Source: Lacibacter cauensis (GTDB lineage: Bacteria > Bacteroidota > Bacteroidia > Chitinophagales > Chitinophagaceae). From it: DNA of 64,000 nucleotides. Of the stretch, positions 24,519-33,766 are shown in pieces (position 1 is the stretch's first letter; the number at the start of each line of letters is the position of its first letter). Made by a program: the position numbers and the translations under genes. The notes beneath the pieces were generated by a model. It was not told the DNA's origin and made no database searches. It saw only the letters and a program-made list of their open reading frames with translations. The DNA lies in NCBI RefSeq assembly GCF_007830055.1, contig NZ_VLLE01000003.1, positions 62,001 to 126,000 of the forward strand. Reading direction: 5' to 3'.

Positions 24519-25622
24519 TTATTCTTCTATACGTTCCAGGCAGCCGTAATCTTTTTTCAGCAGATCGTCGTACGCATCTGCTTTTAGAAATAGCTGTTGA
24601 AAAAGCTGCACACCGTTTTCAGCTGTTAAATCGAGATCGTATATAATACGACTGAGCACAATATTTTGATTGACACAGCTGAGGATTAAACCCCTGTTGC
24701 GGTAATTTTCCTGCAGCAGAAAACGATAAAGCGGTTTAATCTGCTGCGGATCCGATGGCAGCAGACACAAATACGCATCGCTGGCAATAAAATAGTTCTC
24801 CGGGTTGTAACGGATGATGATGCGTGCACTGCCTTCTTTTACACTCCAGGTGTTGGCTCCTTCTCTTGCCAGCTTAATATCCTTACCCAGCGATTTCAAA
24901 ATTGTTTCAATGGTTTTTGCTGCGCCTACCGGTTCGTATTCTTCTTTCGGCATTTCCGGCAACTTTACTTCGGTACCACAGGAGGGACAATATTTTCCGC
25001 TATCGAGGTTTTCGGGTAACACCAAAAATTCGCAGGCATGGCAACGGGTAGATGGTTTGCCTTTGTACGGCGCATAAATATCCAAGGCCGTACGCAGGTA
25101 TTGTTCGGGTAATGCAAAACCAAGATTATCGCCGCCACGGATGATGAACGTGTTTACGCCAATAATTTCTCCGCTCATGTTTACCAATGGTCCGCCACTG
25201 TTACCGGGGTTGATGGCTGCATCAATCTGGATGTATTTTAAACCTTCCCGTACACGATCTACTTTGGAAATAACACCCTGCGTTGCGGTATAGTTTAAAC
25301 CATACGGGTGACCAATGGCAATAACCGGATCACCATCTTTTAAACGGCCATATTCGCCTAATGAAATTTCGGGTAGCTGAATTTGTGCAGGTGGTTGCAG
25401 AAAAGCAAGATCATGTTTGCGATCGGTATACCAAACACGGCTCAAGGCTTTGTCGAACTTTTTACCGGCAATCGTTACTTCTGCGTTTCCTTCAATTACA
25501 TGATTGTTGGTCACAATCAAATCGTATTTACGCAGGTAAAAGCCTGTACCCGTGCCTGTTTGTGTGGCAATCTGAATGATGGCATCTTTAAATGAATCGA
25601 CTATCTCAACCGTTGATGGCAT
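24519..25622 (-). CDS. Cytosolic trypsin-like serine protease with zinc ribbon and YbjN-like domain
   Basis: Residues about 1-190 are a DegP-type trypsin fold with the catalytic triad visible: His in NNHVIE, Asp in KHDLAFL, Ser in NPGNSGGPL. A CxxC..CPSC zinc ribbon follows (about 195-225), then a C-terminal part resembling the YbjN/sensor-like fold (about 245-360). There is no signal peptide, unlike HtrA, so it probably works in the cytosol. The downstream end of the partner gene is 27 bp from this start, suggesting an operon in which 25650-26975 is transcribed first. Physiological substrate unknown. Confidence 0.82.
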   Translation of the reverse strand: MPSTVEIVDSFKDAIIQIATQTGTGTGFYLRKYDLIVTNNHVIEGNAEVTIAGKKFDKALSRVWYTDRKHDLAFLQPPAQIQLPEISLGEYGRLKDGDPVIAIGHPYGLNYTATQGVISKVDRVREGLKYIQIDAAINPGNSGGPLVNMSGEIIGVNTFIIRGGDNLGFALPEQYLRTALDIYAPYKGKPSTRCHACEFLVLPENLDSGKYCPSCGTEVKLPEMPKEEYEPVGAAKTIETILKSLGKDIKLAREGANTWSVKEGSARIIIRYNPENYFIASDAYLCLLPSDPQQIKPLYRFLLQENYRNRGLILSCVNQNIVLSRIIYDLDLTAENGVQLFQQLFLKADAYDDLLKKDYGCLERIEE

Positions 25623-25649
25623 GATGAATGATTTAACTTGATGATGTGT

Positions 25650-26975
25650 TTACCTCGCTTCGGTGTTTACAAATTCCACTTCTGCAGTAAAGGAATGTGT
25701 AAAGCTCAGCAGCGAATCGTATTTCAGGTTTTCGGTTTTAAACGCAAGCTGCGGATATTTTTCTTTCCAGTTGTTGATGATGGTTTCAACTTGCTGTTCA
25801 ATCGTGCTCACATTAAATTCTCCTGTTTCGCTGTTGTATAATGCAGGTGAAAAACCAAGATCACGAAAGAAAGCAGCGTACGATACTTTCATGAGAATAA
25901 GATACAAATCGCTGATGGGTTTGGGTAAGCTGAAATTATACTGGCAGTAACCCAAGCCATATTCGCTTATTTGTTGCGCTACTTCGGGGTAGTTGTTATC
26001 ACGAAACCAGATCATGCTTTGGTTGGAACCAAAAACCGAATCGGAAATTGTTTTTTGCGGTGTTGGTTGTGTTATGGCAAAACTGTGTTTGCTGCGGAAA
26101 AAACAAGGAAACACAATTTCTTTTGAGTAGGTTCCAATAGACTGGAAAGCCTGCAGCATCAGTTTGTTTTTTTCGGTCACCGGTTTTTCATCTTTCAGAA
26201 AATAACCAGTTACCAGATCTTCCAGGTCGTACAACAACCGGCCTTCGGGCACCAGTAAAAAATCAATTCTGTAGGCAAGGTTCAGTAACAACATTGAAAT
26301 GGCATTACTCATTTTATCCGCATCGAGCATGTTTACCAGCGCTGTTGTTTCGGTAATCCATTGCAGGAGGTAGTTGTACTTTACTTCTTTTTCACTGTCG
26401 GGTATTACTTCAATATGTTCGGTATCGATGGGCAGCAAGGTTTGGAAATCCTGTAACAGCAAATCGTCCTGTTTGTCGGCTCTTGTGGCCAGTTCTTTAA
26501 ACGCATAATACAGTTTGTTAGGATTAGCGGTTGCCAGTTCGGTGTCAAAGCGCATACAAAGCCGGTCGTCTTCCATACCATAACGGCAGTAATAAAGGTT
26601 GAAGTTTTGTTCCAGCAGGCGGCGCATTACCGGAACCGACGGTTGGGCCATACGGGCAAGTGTTACTTCGGCCGAAAGCGTTTCATTATTAAAAATGCCC
26701 CGCACCAGCTTGCTGCCCTGGTAAATACGGAAGCGGTGTTCGCCTGCTGCTCCTTCGGAAACAACATTCTGCACAGCATCGTCCCGCAGATAATCGAAAA
26801 AGGCAGCAATGCTTTCGTGGTAACGGTTTTCTTTAAAGAGGTTATCCGCATCGGTCCAGCGTTTGGTTTTTTGCAGCGTTTTGTTATTATCGCTGTACCG
26901 GCCGAAAGAAACAGGAGGCGTTTTGATTTCGGGACTTTCGTTTTTCTTTTTCCGGCCAAATAATTTGTCGAACAT
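25650..26975 (-). CDS. Unknown protein partnered with the cytosolic protease, 441 aa
   Basis: ATG 26975 gives MFDKLFGRKKKNESPEIKTP, a basic disordered head, then a helical/mixed protein with no signal or membrane segments. I do not recognise the family. It precedes the protease gene by 27 bp in the same direction, so the two are very likely co-transcribed and may form a complex or regulator-protease pair. The extra upstream codons to 27005 look non-coding. Confidence 0.65.
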   Translation of the reverse strand: MFDKLFGRKKKNESPEIKTPPVSFGRYSDNNKTLQKTKRWTDADNLFKENRYHESIAAFFDYLRDDAVQNVVSEGAAGEHRFRIYQGSKLVRGIFNNETLSAEVTLARMAQPSVPVMRRLLEQNFNLYYCRYGMEDDRLCMRFDTELATANPNKLYYAFKELATRADKQDDLLLQDFQTLLPIDTEHIEVIPDSEKEVKYNYLLQWITETTALVNMLDADKMSNAISMLLLNLAYRIDFLLVPEGRLLYDLEDLVTGYFLKDEKPVTEKNKLMLQAFQSIGTYSKEIVFPCFFRSKHSFAITQPTPQKTISDSVFGSNQSMIWFRDNNYPEVAQQISEYGLGYCQYNFSLPKPISDLYLILMKVSYAAFFRDLGFSPALYNSETGEFNVSTIEQQVETIINNWKEKYPQLAFKTENLKYDSLLSFTHSFTAEVEFVNTEAR

Positions 26976-27138
26976 CGGCAATGAATTAGGAAGCCGAAAG
27001 TACAATCATTTCGCCGTATGGTTGGCAGCCAAAAGCCTAAAGAAAAGCGTAAAACAAGTTGATAATTTAACCCTTATCTTGCAGGTTTAACAGCTAATTA
27101 TTCATTACCTTCCCCGTTATTAAATCAAGAACAGCGTT

Positions 27139-28254
27139 ATGAAGTTTATCGTTTCGTCATCGGCTTTACTGAAACAACTGCAGCAGATCAATGGTGTAAT
27201 TAACGCCAATACTGTGTTGCCAATCCTGGAAGATTTTTTGTTTGAGATCAATAAAAATAAACTCACTGTTGTTGCTACCGACCTGGAAACAGTGATGAAG
27301 ATACACATGGATATTGAGGCGAAAGATAACGGCCGTGTTTGTATTCCTGCCCGTATTTTAATGGATACGTTGAAGAATCTGCCCGATCAGCCACTTACGT
27401 TCAACATCGATAAAAACTTTGGTATTGAAATTACCAGCGATAACGGTAAGTATAAAGTAATGGGCGAAAACCCTGACAATTTCCCGAAAGAACCGGTTGC
27501 TGATGATACCACTTCGTTTACCACCACTTCATCTGCATTGGTTACAGCCATCAACAAAACCTTGTTTGCTGTAAGTAACGACGATCTGCGTCCGGCAATG
27601 ACGGGTGTATATTTCGAACTCGATAAAAAAGGCTTGACCTTTGTTGCAACAGATGCGCATCGTTTGGTGCGTTACAAGCGTACCGATGTAAGCTGTCCGA
27701 AAAACGAAAGCTTTATTGTTCCGAAAAAGCCGTTGAACTTATTAAAAACGGCATTGCCCGGTAACGACGATGAAATTACCATCTCGTACAACAGCAATCA
27801 CCTGTTTGTAATACATGGTACAACTGAGTTGGTGTGTCGTTTAATTGATGCACGTTTCCCCGATTATAAAGTAGTTATTCCTGCTGATAATCCATACAGC
27901 ATGATCGCCAGCCGTAACGAACTGGCCGGTGCATTACGCCGTGTAAGCGTGTTCAGTAACAAGAGCACCAACCAGGTGGTGTTAAGCATCAACGGAAGCC
28001 AGCTGCAATTGGCTGCACAGGATGTTGATTTTAGTTTTGAAGGAAATGAGCGTATGAAATGCCAGTATGATGGTGAAGACATGCAGATTGCCTTCAACGC
28101 AAAATTCCTGGTTGAAATGCTGAATGCAGTTGAAACAGATGAGGTGAAAATGGAACTAAGCACAGCAACCAAAGCCGGCTTAATTAAACCTACCGAACAA
28201 AACGAAGGTGAAGATGTGCTGATGCTGGTAATGCCGCTGATGTTGAATCAATAA
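27139..28254 (+). CDS. dnaN: DNA polymerase III beta subunit (sliding clamp)
   Basis: 371 residues beginning MKFIVSSSALLKQLQQINGV, with the three-domain clamp pattern and a C-terminal VLMLVMPLML that matches the clamp's conserved end. It encircles DNA and gives the polymerase processivity, and binds partners through the hydrophobic cleft. No dnaA is in the window and I see no DnaA-box cluster or origin beside it. A good terminator follows. Confidence 0.97.
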   Translation: MKFIVSSSALLKQLQQINGVINANTVLPILEDFLFEINKNKLTVVATDLETVMKIHMDIEAKDNGRVCIPARILMDTLKNLPDQPLTFNIDKNFGIEITSDNGKYKVMGENPDNFPKEPVADDTTSFTTTSSALVTAINKTLFAVSNDDLRPAMTGVYFELDKKGLTFVATDAHRLVRYKRTDVSCPKNESFIVPKKPLNLLKTALPGNDDEITISYNSNHLFVIHGTTELVCRLIDARFPDYKVVIPADNPYSMIASRNELAGALRRVSVFSNKSTNQVVLSINGSQLQLAAQDVDFSFEGNERMKCQYDGEDMQIAFNAKFLVEMLNAVETDEVKMELSTATKAGLIKPTEQNEGEDVLMLVMPLMLNQ

Positions 28255-28291
28255 ATACAAGCGAAAGAATATAGAAACCAATACTAACGAT

Positions 28292-28323
28292 AAAAGTCCT
28301 GCTCGTAAGAGCGGGATTTTTTT
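28292..28323. terminator. Rho-independent terminator after dnaN
   Basis: TCCTGCTC pairs with GAGCGGGA around GTAA, followed by seven Ts. It also covers the end of the convergent gene (stop at 28322). Confidence 0.85.
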
Positions 28324-28801
28324 ATTGCACAGGAATGTTGTTTGCTTGAAATGCAGCAATGATAGCACGCATCTTTTCCTCTGAAAAATAATCCAACGTC
28401 TTATCAAGAGTAAACACAAGCGTTTTTTCTTTCAATATTTCAAGCGAAAGAATTTTCCGTTTTGGAAGACACTTGCTTTTCGATTCCCAATCGTCTTTTT
28501 GTACATGCAGATTTTCGAACGATGTTTTAAGCTTTTTCAGTTTCGTTAAATATCCTTTTGAATAAAAGTGAAGTTCTTTGTTCTCCTCATCAAATCTAAT
28601 CTCTTGTATTTTCTCTGCCTGTAATAAACGAACAATGCCTACCAATAAAAAACCGATTGATAAATAAGGGGCATTATCTGCTTTCGTTGGAAAAAACAAT
28701 ATTGCTACTATTACTATCACCAAATAGGCAATAAGGTAATAGGAGGTTTGTAACAGGAATTGGCGCTTGGTTAATGGCTTATCGGTAGTAAATGTTGTCA
28801 T
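28322..28801 (-). CDS. Two-helix membrane protein with cytosolic domain, 159 aa
   Basis: Hydrophobic helices at about residues 18-36 and 45-62 are followed by a charged 90-residue domain of beta strands with alternating hydrophobics (IQEIRFDEENKELHFY). The topology resembles YcxB-like PH-type membrane proteins, but I cannot confirm that. No catalytic motif. Function unknown. Confidence 0.65.
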   Translation of the reverse strand: MTTFTTDKPLTKRQFLLQTSYYLIAYLVIVIVAILFFPTKADNAPYLSIGFLLVGIVRLLQAEKIQEIRFDEENKELHFYSKGYLTKLKKLKTSFENLHVQKDDWESKSKCLPKRKILSLEILKEKTLVFTLDKTLDYFSEEKMRAIIAAFQANNIPVQ

Positions 28802-28853
28802 CGGTATTATTCCTGTTCAAAATAATCAATCTTTTTCATTGTATTTTTAACAC

Positions 28854-29285
28854 ATGAGCTTCACGCTTCTCAATACCTACAACAACTACATCGATGCCAA
28901 TCTTCACCTGCTGCAACTGCAGGAAGAAGGCATCAACTGCTGGCTCAAAGATGAAAACACAGTCACTATCGATCCGCTGCTCACCAATGCTATCGGCGGT
29001 ATTAAACTGATGGTGCACGAAACACAAAAAGAACGGGCACAGGATCTGCTGCGTACCATTATCAACAAAGCAAAAGAAAACCGTGCATGTCCTTACTGCG
29101 GTTCGCATAACGTGGAATACATTGTAAGCAACCGTAAACCATCCAATTGGCTCAGTGCTTTGTTTACCTATTTACTGGGAGGCTATCCATTGGCTTCTGA
29201 ACAACGCTACCATTGTTTTGATTGCGGTAAAGAGTTTGAAGAAGTGAAAAACAGCTCTTCTGACGTTCCCGTCGGACGTGGCTAA
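28854..29285 (+). CDS. DUF2007-type protein with C-terminal zinc ribbon
   Basis: Residues 1-70 resemble the DUF2007 fold (short alpha/beta domain with LLNTYNNYIDANLHLLQLQEEGI). From residue about 82, CPYCGSHNVEYI and HCFDCGKEFEE form a four-cysteine zinc ribbon. No signal peptide. Such small proteins are proposed to act in signalling, but function is unproven. The tail DVPVGRG is probably disordered. The upstream partner is divergent. Confidence 0.75.
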   Translation: MSFTLLNTYNNYIDANLHLLQLQEEGINCWLKDENTVTIDPLLTNAIGGIKLMVHETQKERAQDLLRTIINKAKENRACPYCGSHNVEYIVSNRKPSNWLSALFTYLLGGYPLASEQRYHCFDCGKEFEEVKNSSSDVPVGRG

Positions 29286-29342
29286 ACATTTTTTCTCCAT
29301 CCATCAAAGCCTTCGTAACTTTTGCCTGAAACAGCTTTTACC

Positions 29343-30167
29343 ATGTGGAACGAACTACTTGCCCATTTTCAAACGCTTGAGCAACGCCCTCTTGAACGGA
29401 TGGCCATACTGGTTGGCGGCTTATTGTTTTTCTGGATTGTTGAAGGAGCTATTCCGCTGTTTCCGCTGAAATACAAAAAAACAAAACTGCGGCACGCAGG
29501 TGTAAACTTTGTGTTTACGGTTATTCATCTCATTATTCATACATTTCTCGCTATCGTTATTATTAAGCTGAGCGATTGGTGTGCCGAAACTCAATTTGGT
29601 ATTGTTTACTGGACCAACGCCAGCATTCTGCTTACTGTTATCATTGGTGTGTTGGCATTGGATTTCAGCAGCTGGCTGGTGCATTTGGTGATGCATAAAG
29701 TTCCGCTGCTGTGGCGTTTTCATCTTATTCACCACAGCGATACCAATGTTGATGTAACAACCGGCTTGCGTCATCATCCCGGCGATAGTTTGCTGCGGGG
29801 CATTTTTTTCCTGCTGCTCATTTTTATTTCGGGGGCACCCATGTACAGTGTCATGATCTACCAAACCTTGGTGGTATTGGCCACTGCTTTTACCCACGCC
29901 AACATCAGCCTGCCGGTAAAACTGGACCAAGTATTGAGCTGGGTGCTCATTTCGCCCAACATGCACAAGGTGCACCACCACTGGAAGCAGCCGTATACAG
30001 ATAGTAATTACGGAGCGGTTTTTTCCATCTGGGATCGCTTACTCGGCACCTTTTCCAGCCTGGATATTAAACAGGTAAAGTACGGACTCGACCGTTATTA
30101 CCCCGCCGAAAAGGACGAAGAGGTACTGACACTCCTTACAAAACCCTTCAAAAAACCGGAAGCATAG
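29343..30167 (+). CDS. Fatty acid hydroxylase / sterol desaturase family membrane enzyme
   Basis: The ATG at 29343 gives MWNELLAHF. The 274-residue protein has four or more membrane helices and the His clusters of the di-iron hydroxylase superfamily: HLVMH, HLIHHSDTN, LRHHPGD and HKVHHHW. It would insert oxygen into a lipid C-H bond at the membrane. Exact substrate unknown. The TTG at 29322 is a weaker alternative start. A strong terminator follows. Confidence 0.87.
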   Translation: MWNELLAHFQTLEQRPLERMAILVGGLLFFWIVEGAIPLFPLKYKKTKLRHAGVNFVFTVIHLIIHTFLAIVIIKLSDWCAETQFGIVYWTNASILLTVIIGVLALDFSSWLVHLVMHKVPLLWRFHLIHHSDTNVDVTTGLRHHPGDSLLRGIFFLLLIFISGAPMYSVMIYQTLVVLATAFTHANISLPVKLDQVLSWVLISPNMHKVHHHWKQPYTDSNYGAVFSIWDRLLGTFSSLDIKQVKYGLDRYYPAEKDEEVLTLLTKPFKKPEA

Positions 30168-30241
30168 TCTTATTTTTCCGGAATTTGAAGCAGAAACCGA
30201 GCTTCTCAAAAAATTTTTCAAAAATTCTTCAAATTATTTTC

Positions 30242-30277
30242 AAAACTAAAGCACTGTTTTTCAGTGCTTTAGTTTTT
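30242..30277. terminator. Rho-independent terminator
   Basis: AAAACTAAAGCACTG pairs perfectly with CAGTGCTTTAGTTTT around a T5 loop. It ends the hydroxylase gene; the reverse direction also ends in a T-run. Confidence 0.92.
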
Positions 30278-30326
30278 GCATGCTATCGTTATCTGCCCAC
30301 TACTAAAAAAAAGATGGTACTTTGTG

Positions 30327-30357
30327 TTGCATAGTACTGAAATATCTCTTAGTTTTG
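30327..30357 (+). promoter_or_regulatory. Bacteroidota-type promoter of the padR-pspC operon
   Basis: TTG (30327-30329), 20 nt, TAGTTTTG (30350-30357), matching the TTG/TAnnTTTG consensus. The ATG at 30462 leaves a leader of about 100 nt. Confidence 0.8.
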
Positions 30358-30461
30358 TTTTGTCAATGTAATTAAGCTGTGTACAAGAGAGTGGTTAAAG
30401 GAAGAGCTCTCCCCAAAACCGGTCCACCTTCTACACATCATCAAAACAAACTCCTCAGGTT

Positions 30462-30860
30462 ATGAATATCGAGAACACACAAAGCCAGATGCGAAAGGGA
30501 GTCCTGGAGTTTTGCATTCTCTCCGTTATCCAACGGGGCGAAGTGTACCCCAGTGATATAATAGAGGAAATGAAAAAGGCGAACCTTAACATCCTCGAAG
30601 GAACCCTGTATCCACTATTAACCCGCCTGAAAAACGCCGATCTGTTAACCTATCGTTGGGTGGAAAGCAGCAGCGGCCCGCCCCGCAAGTATTTTTCACT
30701 TACAGAAAAGGGAGCCGCCTTTTACAAAGAGCTGGAACAAACCTGGAACGAAATGGCCAGTTCTGTTGCCACAGTAACCCGCTCTAACGGAAAACCCAAT
30801 GCGGTTGTTACGGGCGAAACCATTGAAGTGCATCCCCCTTCACCTGAAAGTCCACTTTAA
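30462..30860 (+). CDS. PadR-family transcriptional regulator
   Basis: A winged-helix regulator of 132 residues. The PadR core is visible in MRKGVLEFCILSVIQRGEVYPSDIIEEM, LEGTLYPLLTRLKNADLL and GPPRKYFSLTEKG. Such regulators often sense compounds or membrane stress and repress adjacent genes. It lies 20 bp upstream of the PspC-domain gene and shares its promoter, so it probably controls that gene. The tail is proline-rich (HPPSPESPL). Confidence 0.92.
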   Translation: MNIENTQSQMRKGVLEFCILSVIQRGEVYPSDIIEEMKKANLNILEGTLYPLLTRLKNADLLTYRWVESSSGPPRKYFSLTEKGAAFYKELEQTWNEMASSVATVTRSNGKPNAVVTGETIEVHPPSPESPL

Positions 30861-30879
30861 CCATTAAACTGTTATTATT

Positions 30880-33123
30880 ATGAAAAAGGTAATCAATATA
30901 AATTTCAAAGGCCGGGTAATTCCCATCGAAGAAGCGGCATTTGAGCAACTGCAGAAATATACCGACAGTCTGCGTCGCTACTTTGCCAATGAAGAAGGCC
31001 GGGATGAAATCATTAATGATATCGAAGATCGTATTGCCGAACTCTTTAACGAAGAACTGAAGAAAGGTGCTACCTGCATTACCGAAGAAAGTGTTGCTAC
31101 TATTTGCAGCAGCATGGGCAGTGTAGAAGATTTTGAGCAAATGGATAATGAAACAGGTGCTTCAAACGCTGGTAACTACAGTGCTGCATCTTCTGCATCT
31201 GCAAGCTCAAACACGCACACTGCAACAGAAGAACCCCGTGGAAGTTTAGGTCGTAATGCCAACGATAAAATCCTTGGTGGTGTATGTAGCGGTTTAGCCC
31301 ATTACTTAAAAATCGATCCTACCGTTGTACGCATCCTGTTTGCACTCATCACCTTTGGTGGCTTTGGTACAGGTGTACTGGTATACATTGTATTGTGGAT
31401 TGTATTACCACTGAAAGATCTCAAGTCGAACATCCGCAAGCGTTTGTTCCGCAACCCCGATGATAAAATGATTGGTGGTGTTGCCAGTGGTTTAGCCAGC
31501 TATTTTAATATTCCTGTTTGGGTACCACGTGTGGTGTTTTGTTTGCCACTTATTCTTGGTATCATTTCATCCATCTTCCGTAACGCTATGTTCAGCTTCA
31601 ACTTTGAACCCGACTTTGTGTTCGGTGGCTTTGGCGGAACATTGTTTGTGATCTATGTTATTCTCTGGATTGTATTGCCATTAGCAAGCACAGCCACAGA
31701 AAAACTGCAGATGCGTGGCGAAAAGATTGATGTGAACAGTATTAAAAACGCAGTACAGGAAGAACTTGGCAGTGGTGGAACCATTCGTGAAAAAGCAACA
31801 CAAATGGGTGAAGAAATTAAAGAAGGTGCACAGCGTGTAGGTACAACCATCAGCGAAGGTGCACAACGTGTAAGCGAAGAGTTGGGTGGGTATAAAAGCA
31901 AAGCAACACCCGTACCGGTAGATGCAACAAGTGCAACTGTACAACGCAGCAGAAGAGGCGGTATTGGTCATGCAATTGGTGTATTGTTCAAAGCCTTCTT
32001 CCTGTTTATTGCCGGTGTAATTGCTTTCTCCTTGTTAATGGCATTGATTGGTGTAACATTTGCCGGTGTAGCAGCCTTCCCTTTTAAAGGTTTCTTTTTA
32101 GAAGGCACCTGGCAACATGTAGCTGCATGGGGCACCTTGTTACTCTTCTTTGCAGTACCGGTTATTGCGTTGTTAACCTGGGTTATCCGTAAAATTATTG
32201 GTACAAAAACCCGCAATCCTTATCTCGGTTACACGTTTGGTTTTCTCTGGTTTGTTGGTTTGGTATGCTTCATTATTCTTGTTTCTTCTTTCACCAATAA
32301 CTTCCGTGTAAGTGCACACGAACAGCAGCTTGTGGAAATGGCGCAGCCGGTTGCAGGAAAAATGATTGTGAAAGTACCTTCATCGAGAGTAAAAGTGTAC
32401 GGCAGTGCATTTAGTATTGATGATGTGTTTACACTCGATGGCGACAGCTTATACATCAACAATATCCGTTTACGTATTGTAAAAAGCAGCGACAGCCTGT
32501 TTCATGTAAACTACGATAAACGCAGCTCTGGTCCAACCAGAGACAAAGCACAAAGCAACGCAAGCGCAATCAAGTATAACATCAACTTTAAAGACAGTGT
32601 GCTTTCGCTCGATAAAGGCTTTACCGTGAGTGAGCAATCGAAGTTCCGCAATCAACGTGTGGTGGTAACAGTTGAAGTGCCTGTTGGAAAGCGTATCTAT
32701 ATCGACAGAACAGTAGATCGTTTAGAATGGCACAACATTACCATCAATGGTCGTGGTGGCGATTGGGAGTGGGAAGATGATCATCGCTGGAGCAACCGTG
32801 GCTGGAACGATACAGACATCGAATATATTATGACTGAAGACGGACTGGAGCGTGCAGACGGTAAAGACAAAATTGAAAAAGCAGAACGTGAAGATGAAAA
32901 TCTTGAAACCGAAATGGAGCGCCTGGAACGTGAAAAGAAAGAACTGAAAGAACGTGAAGAAGAATTGAAGAACCGTAAGAAAGAAAATGACAGTTTGCGT
33001 TACCGCTACAATCCTGAAGCACCCAAATCACCTGCTTCGCCAAGCAAACAGGTGGTGCAGAAAGAAGCAACAATAACAAACGATGCTACACTGTTTCAGC
33101 CAGTAACAGTAAATGCATTATAA
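30880..33123 (+). CDS. Membrane protein with two PspC domains, 747 aa
   Basis: Two PspC-type units: RNANDKILGGVCSGLAHYL (about residue 125) and RNPDDKMIGGVASGLASYF (about residue 191), each followed by membrane helices ending in LWIVLPL. A charged loop and more helices (about 365-480) come next, then an extracytoplasmic or peripheral beta-rich part. A Glu/Lys coiled coil (about residues 665-705, ERLEREKKELKEREEELKNR) precedes a Pro-rich tail. PspC proteins are part of envelope-stress signalling. It is co-transcribed with a PadR regulator, a common pairing. Confidence 0.87.
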   Translation: MKKVININFKGRVIPIEEAAFEQLQKYTDSLRRYFANEEGRDEIINDIEDRIAELFNEELKKGATCITEESVATICSSMGSVEDFEQMDNETGASNAGNYSAASSASASSNTHTATEEPRGSLGRNANDKILGGVCSGLAHYLKIDPTVVRILFALITFGGFGTGVLVYIVLWIVLPLKDLKSNIRKRLFRNPDDKMIGGVASGLASYFNIPVWVPRVVFCLPLILGIISSIFRNAMFSFNFEPDFVFGGFGGTLFVIYVILWIVLPLASTATEKLQMRGEKIDVNSIKNAVQEELGSGGTIREKATQMGEEIKEGAQRVGTTISEGAQRVSEELGGYKSKATPVPVDATSATVQRSRRGGIGHAIGVLFKAFFLFIAGVIAFSLLMALIGVTFAGVAAFPFKGFFLEGTWQHVAAWGTLLLFFAVPVIALLTWVIRKIIGTKTRNPYLGYTFGFLWFVGLVCFIILVSSFTNNFRVSAHEQQLVEMAQPVAGKMIVKVPSSRVKVYGSAFSIDDVFTLDGDSLYINNIRLRIVKSSDSLFHVNYDKRSSGPTRDKAQSNASAIKYNINFKDSVLSLDKGFTVSEQSKFRNQRVVVTVEVPVGKRIYIDRTVDRLEWHNITINGRGGDWEWEDDHRWSNRGWNDTDIEYIMTEDGLERADGKDKIEKAEREDENLETEMERLEREKKELKEREEELKNRKKENDSLRYRYNPEAPKSPASPSKQVVQKEATITNDATLFQPVTVNAL

Positions 33124-33150
33124 ACTCGGTTAAAGTTGGAACAGCCAACG

Positions 33151-33189
33151 GCCCCGATGTTTTGAAAAAGACAAAGGGGCTATTTTTTC
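33151..33189. terminator. Rho-independent terminator
   Basis: GCCCC pairs with GGGGC across a longer loop, followed by ATTTTTT. Weaker stem than others here. Confidence 0.6.
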
Positions 33190-33233
33190 TCCGGCGCAAT
33201 CATCATCATTACCATTAAACCTTAACTATCATT

Positions 33234-33704
33234 ATGCGTACGTTGAAATTTATTACAGCCCTCTTAATTGCTATTGTTGTGTTTGGTGCAGCGCATGCAC
33301 AACAGGCCAATCAAAAATATCAGGATAAAGAATTATTCGCCTTTGTTCTCAAACTCGACAGCAGCTGGTTTTCGCACTTTAATAAAAACGTCGACTCGTT
33401 CAGCAATTTTGTAGATACAAGCCTGGAGTTTTACCACGACAAAAGCGGGCTTACCTTCTATGCTGATAATATTGCTGCATTTAAACGAATGAAAACTGCT
33501 ACGCCGGATCTTACCAGAGAATTATTGCCAGAGACAATGGAAGTATATGTAATTCCCAATTACGGCATTGTGCAAATTGCGCAACATCGTTTCTGCCATA
33601 AAGAAAACGGAAAAATGGATTGCGGTGTGTTCAAGTTTATTCATACATGGAAAAAAACAGACCAGGGCTGGAAGGTTACCCGTATCATTAGTGTAGATCA
33701 CTAA
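33234..33704 (+). CDS. Secreted NTF2-like / SnoaL-like protein, 156 aa
   Basis: A signal peptide (MRTLKFITALLIAIVVFGAAHAQ) precedes a 130-residue domain. The pattern LEFYHDKSGLTFYADNIAAFKRM and a final HTWKKTDQGWKVTRIISVDH fit the NTF2-like (DUF4440) fold. These bind small ligands or act as enzymes, without a conserved motif to tell which. The gene follows the PspC gene's terminator, so it is probably separately transcribed. Confidence 0.8.
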   Translation: MRTLKFITALLIAIVVFGAAHAQQANQKYQDKELFAFVLKLDSSWFSHFNKNVDSFSNFVDTSLEFYHDKSGLTFYADNIAAFKRMKTATPDLTRELLPETMEVYVIPNYGIVQIAQHRFCHKENGKMDCGVFKFIHTWKKTDQGWKVTRIISVDH

Positions 33705-33766
33705 CAGCTATCAACAATACTGAAGTCGTTTACCTTATCATCTAATGCTTATGCAGTACTTGCTGC

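Noticed and set aside
27010-27138. Replication origin next to dnaN
   Set aside because: No dnaA gene and no cluster of DnaA boxes was seen.
30780-30860. Relation of the PadR tail (HPPSPESPL) to the GC-rich palindrome
   Set aside because: Only a short C-rich stretch is alike and the palindrome is missing.
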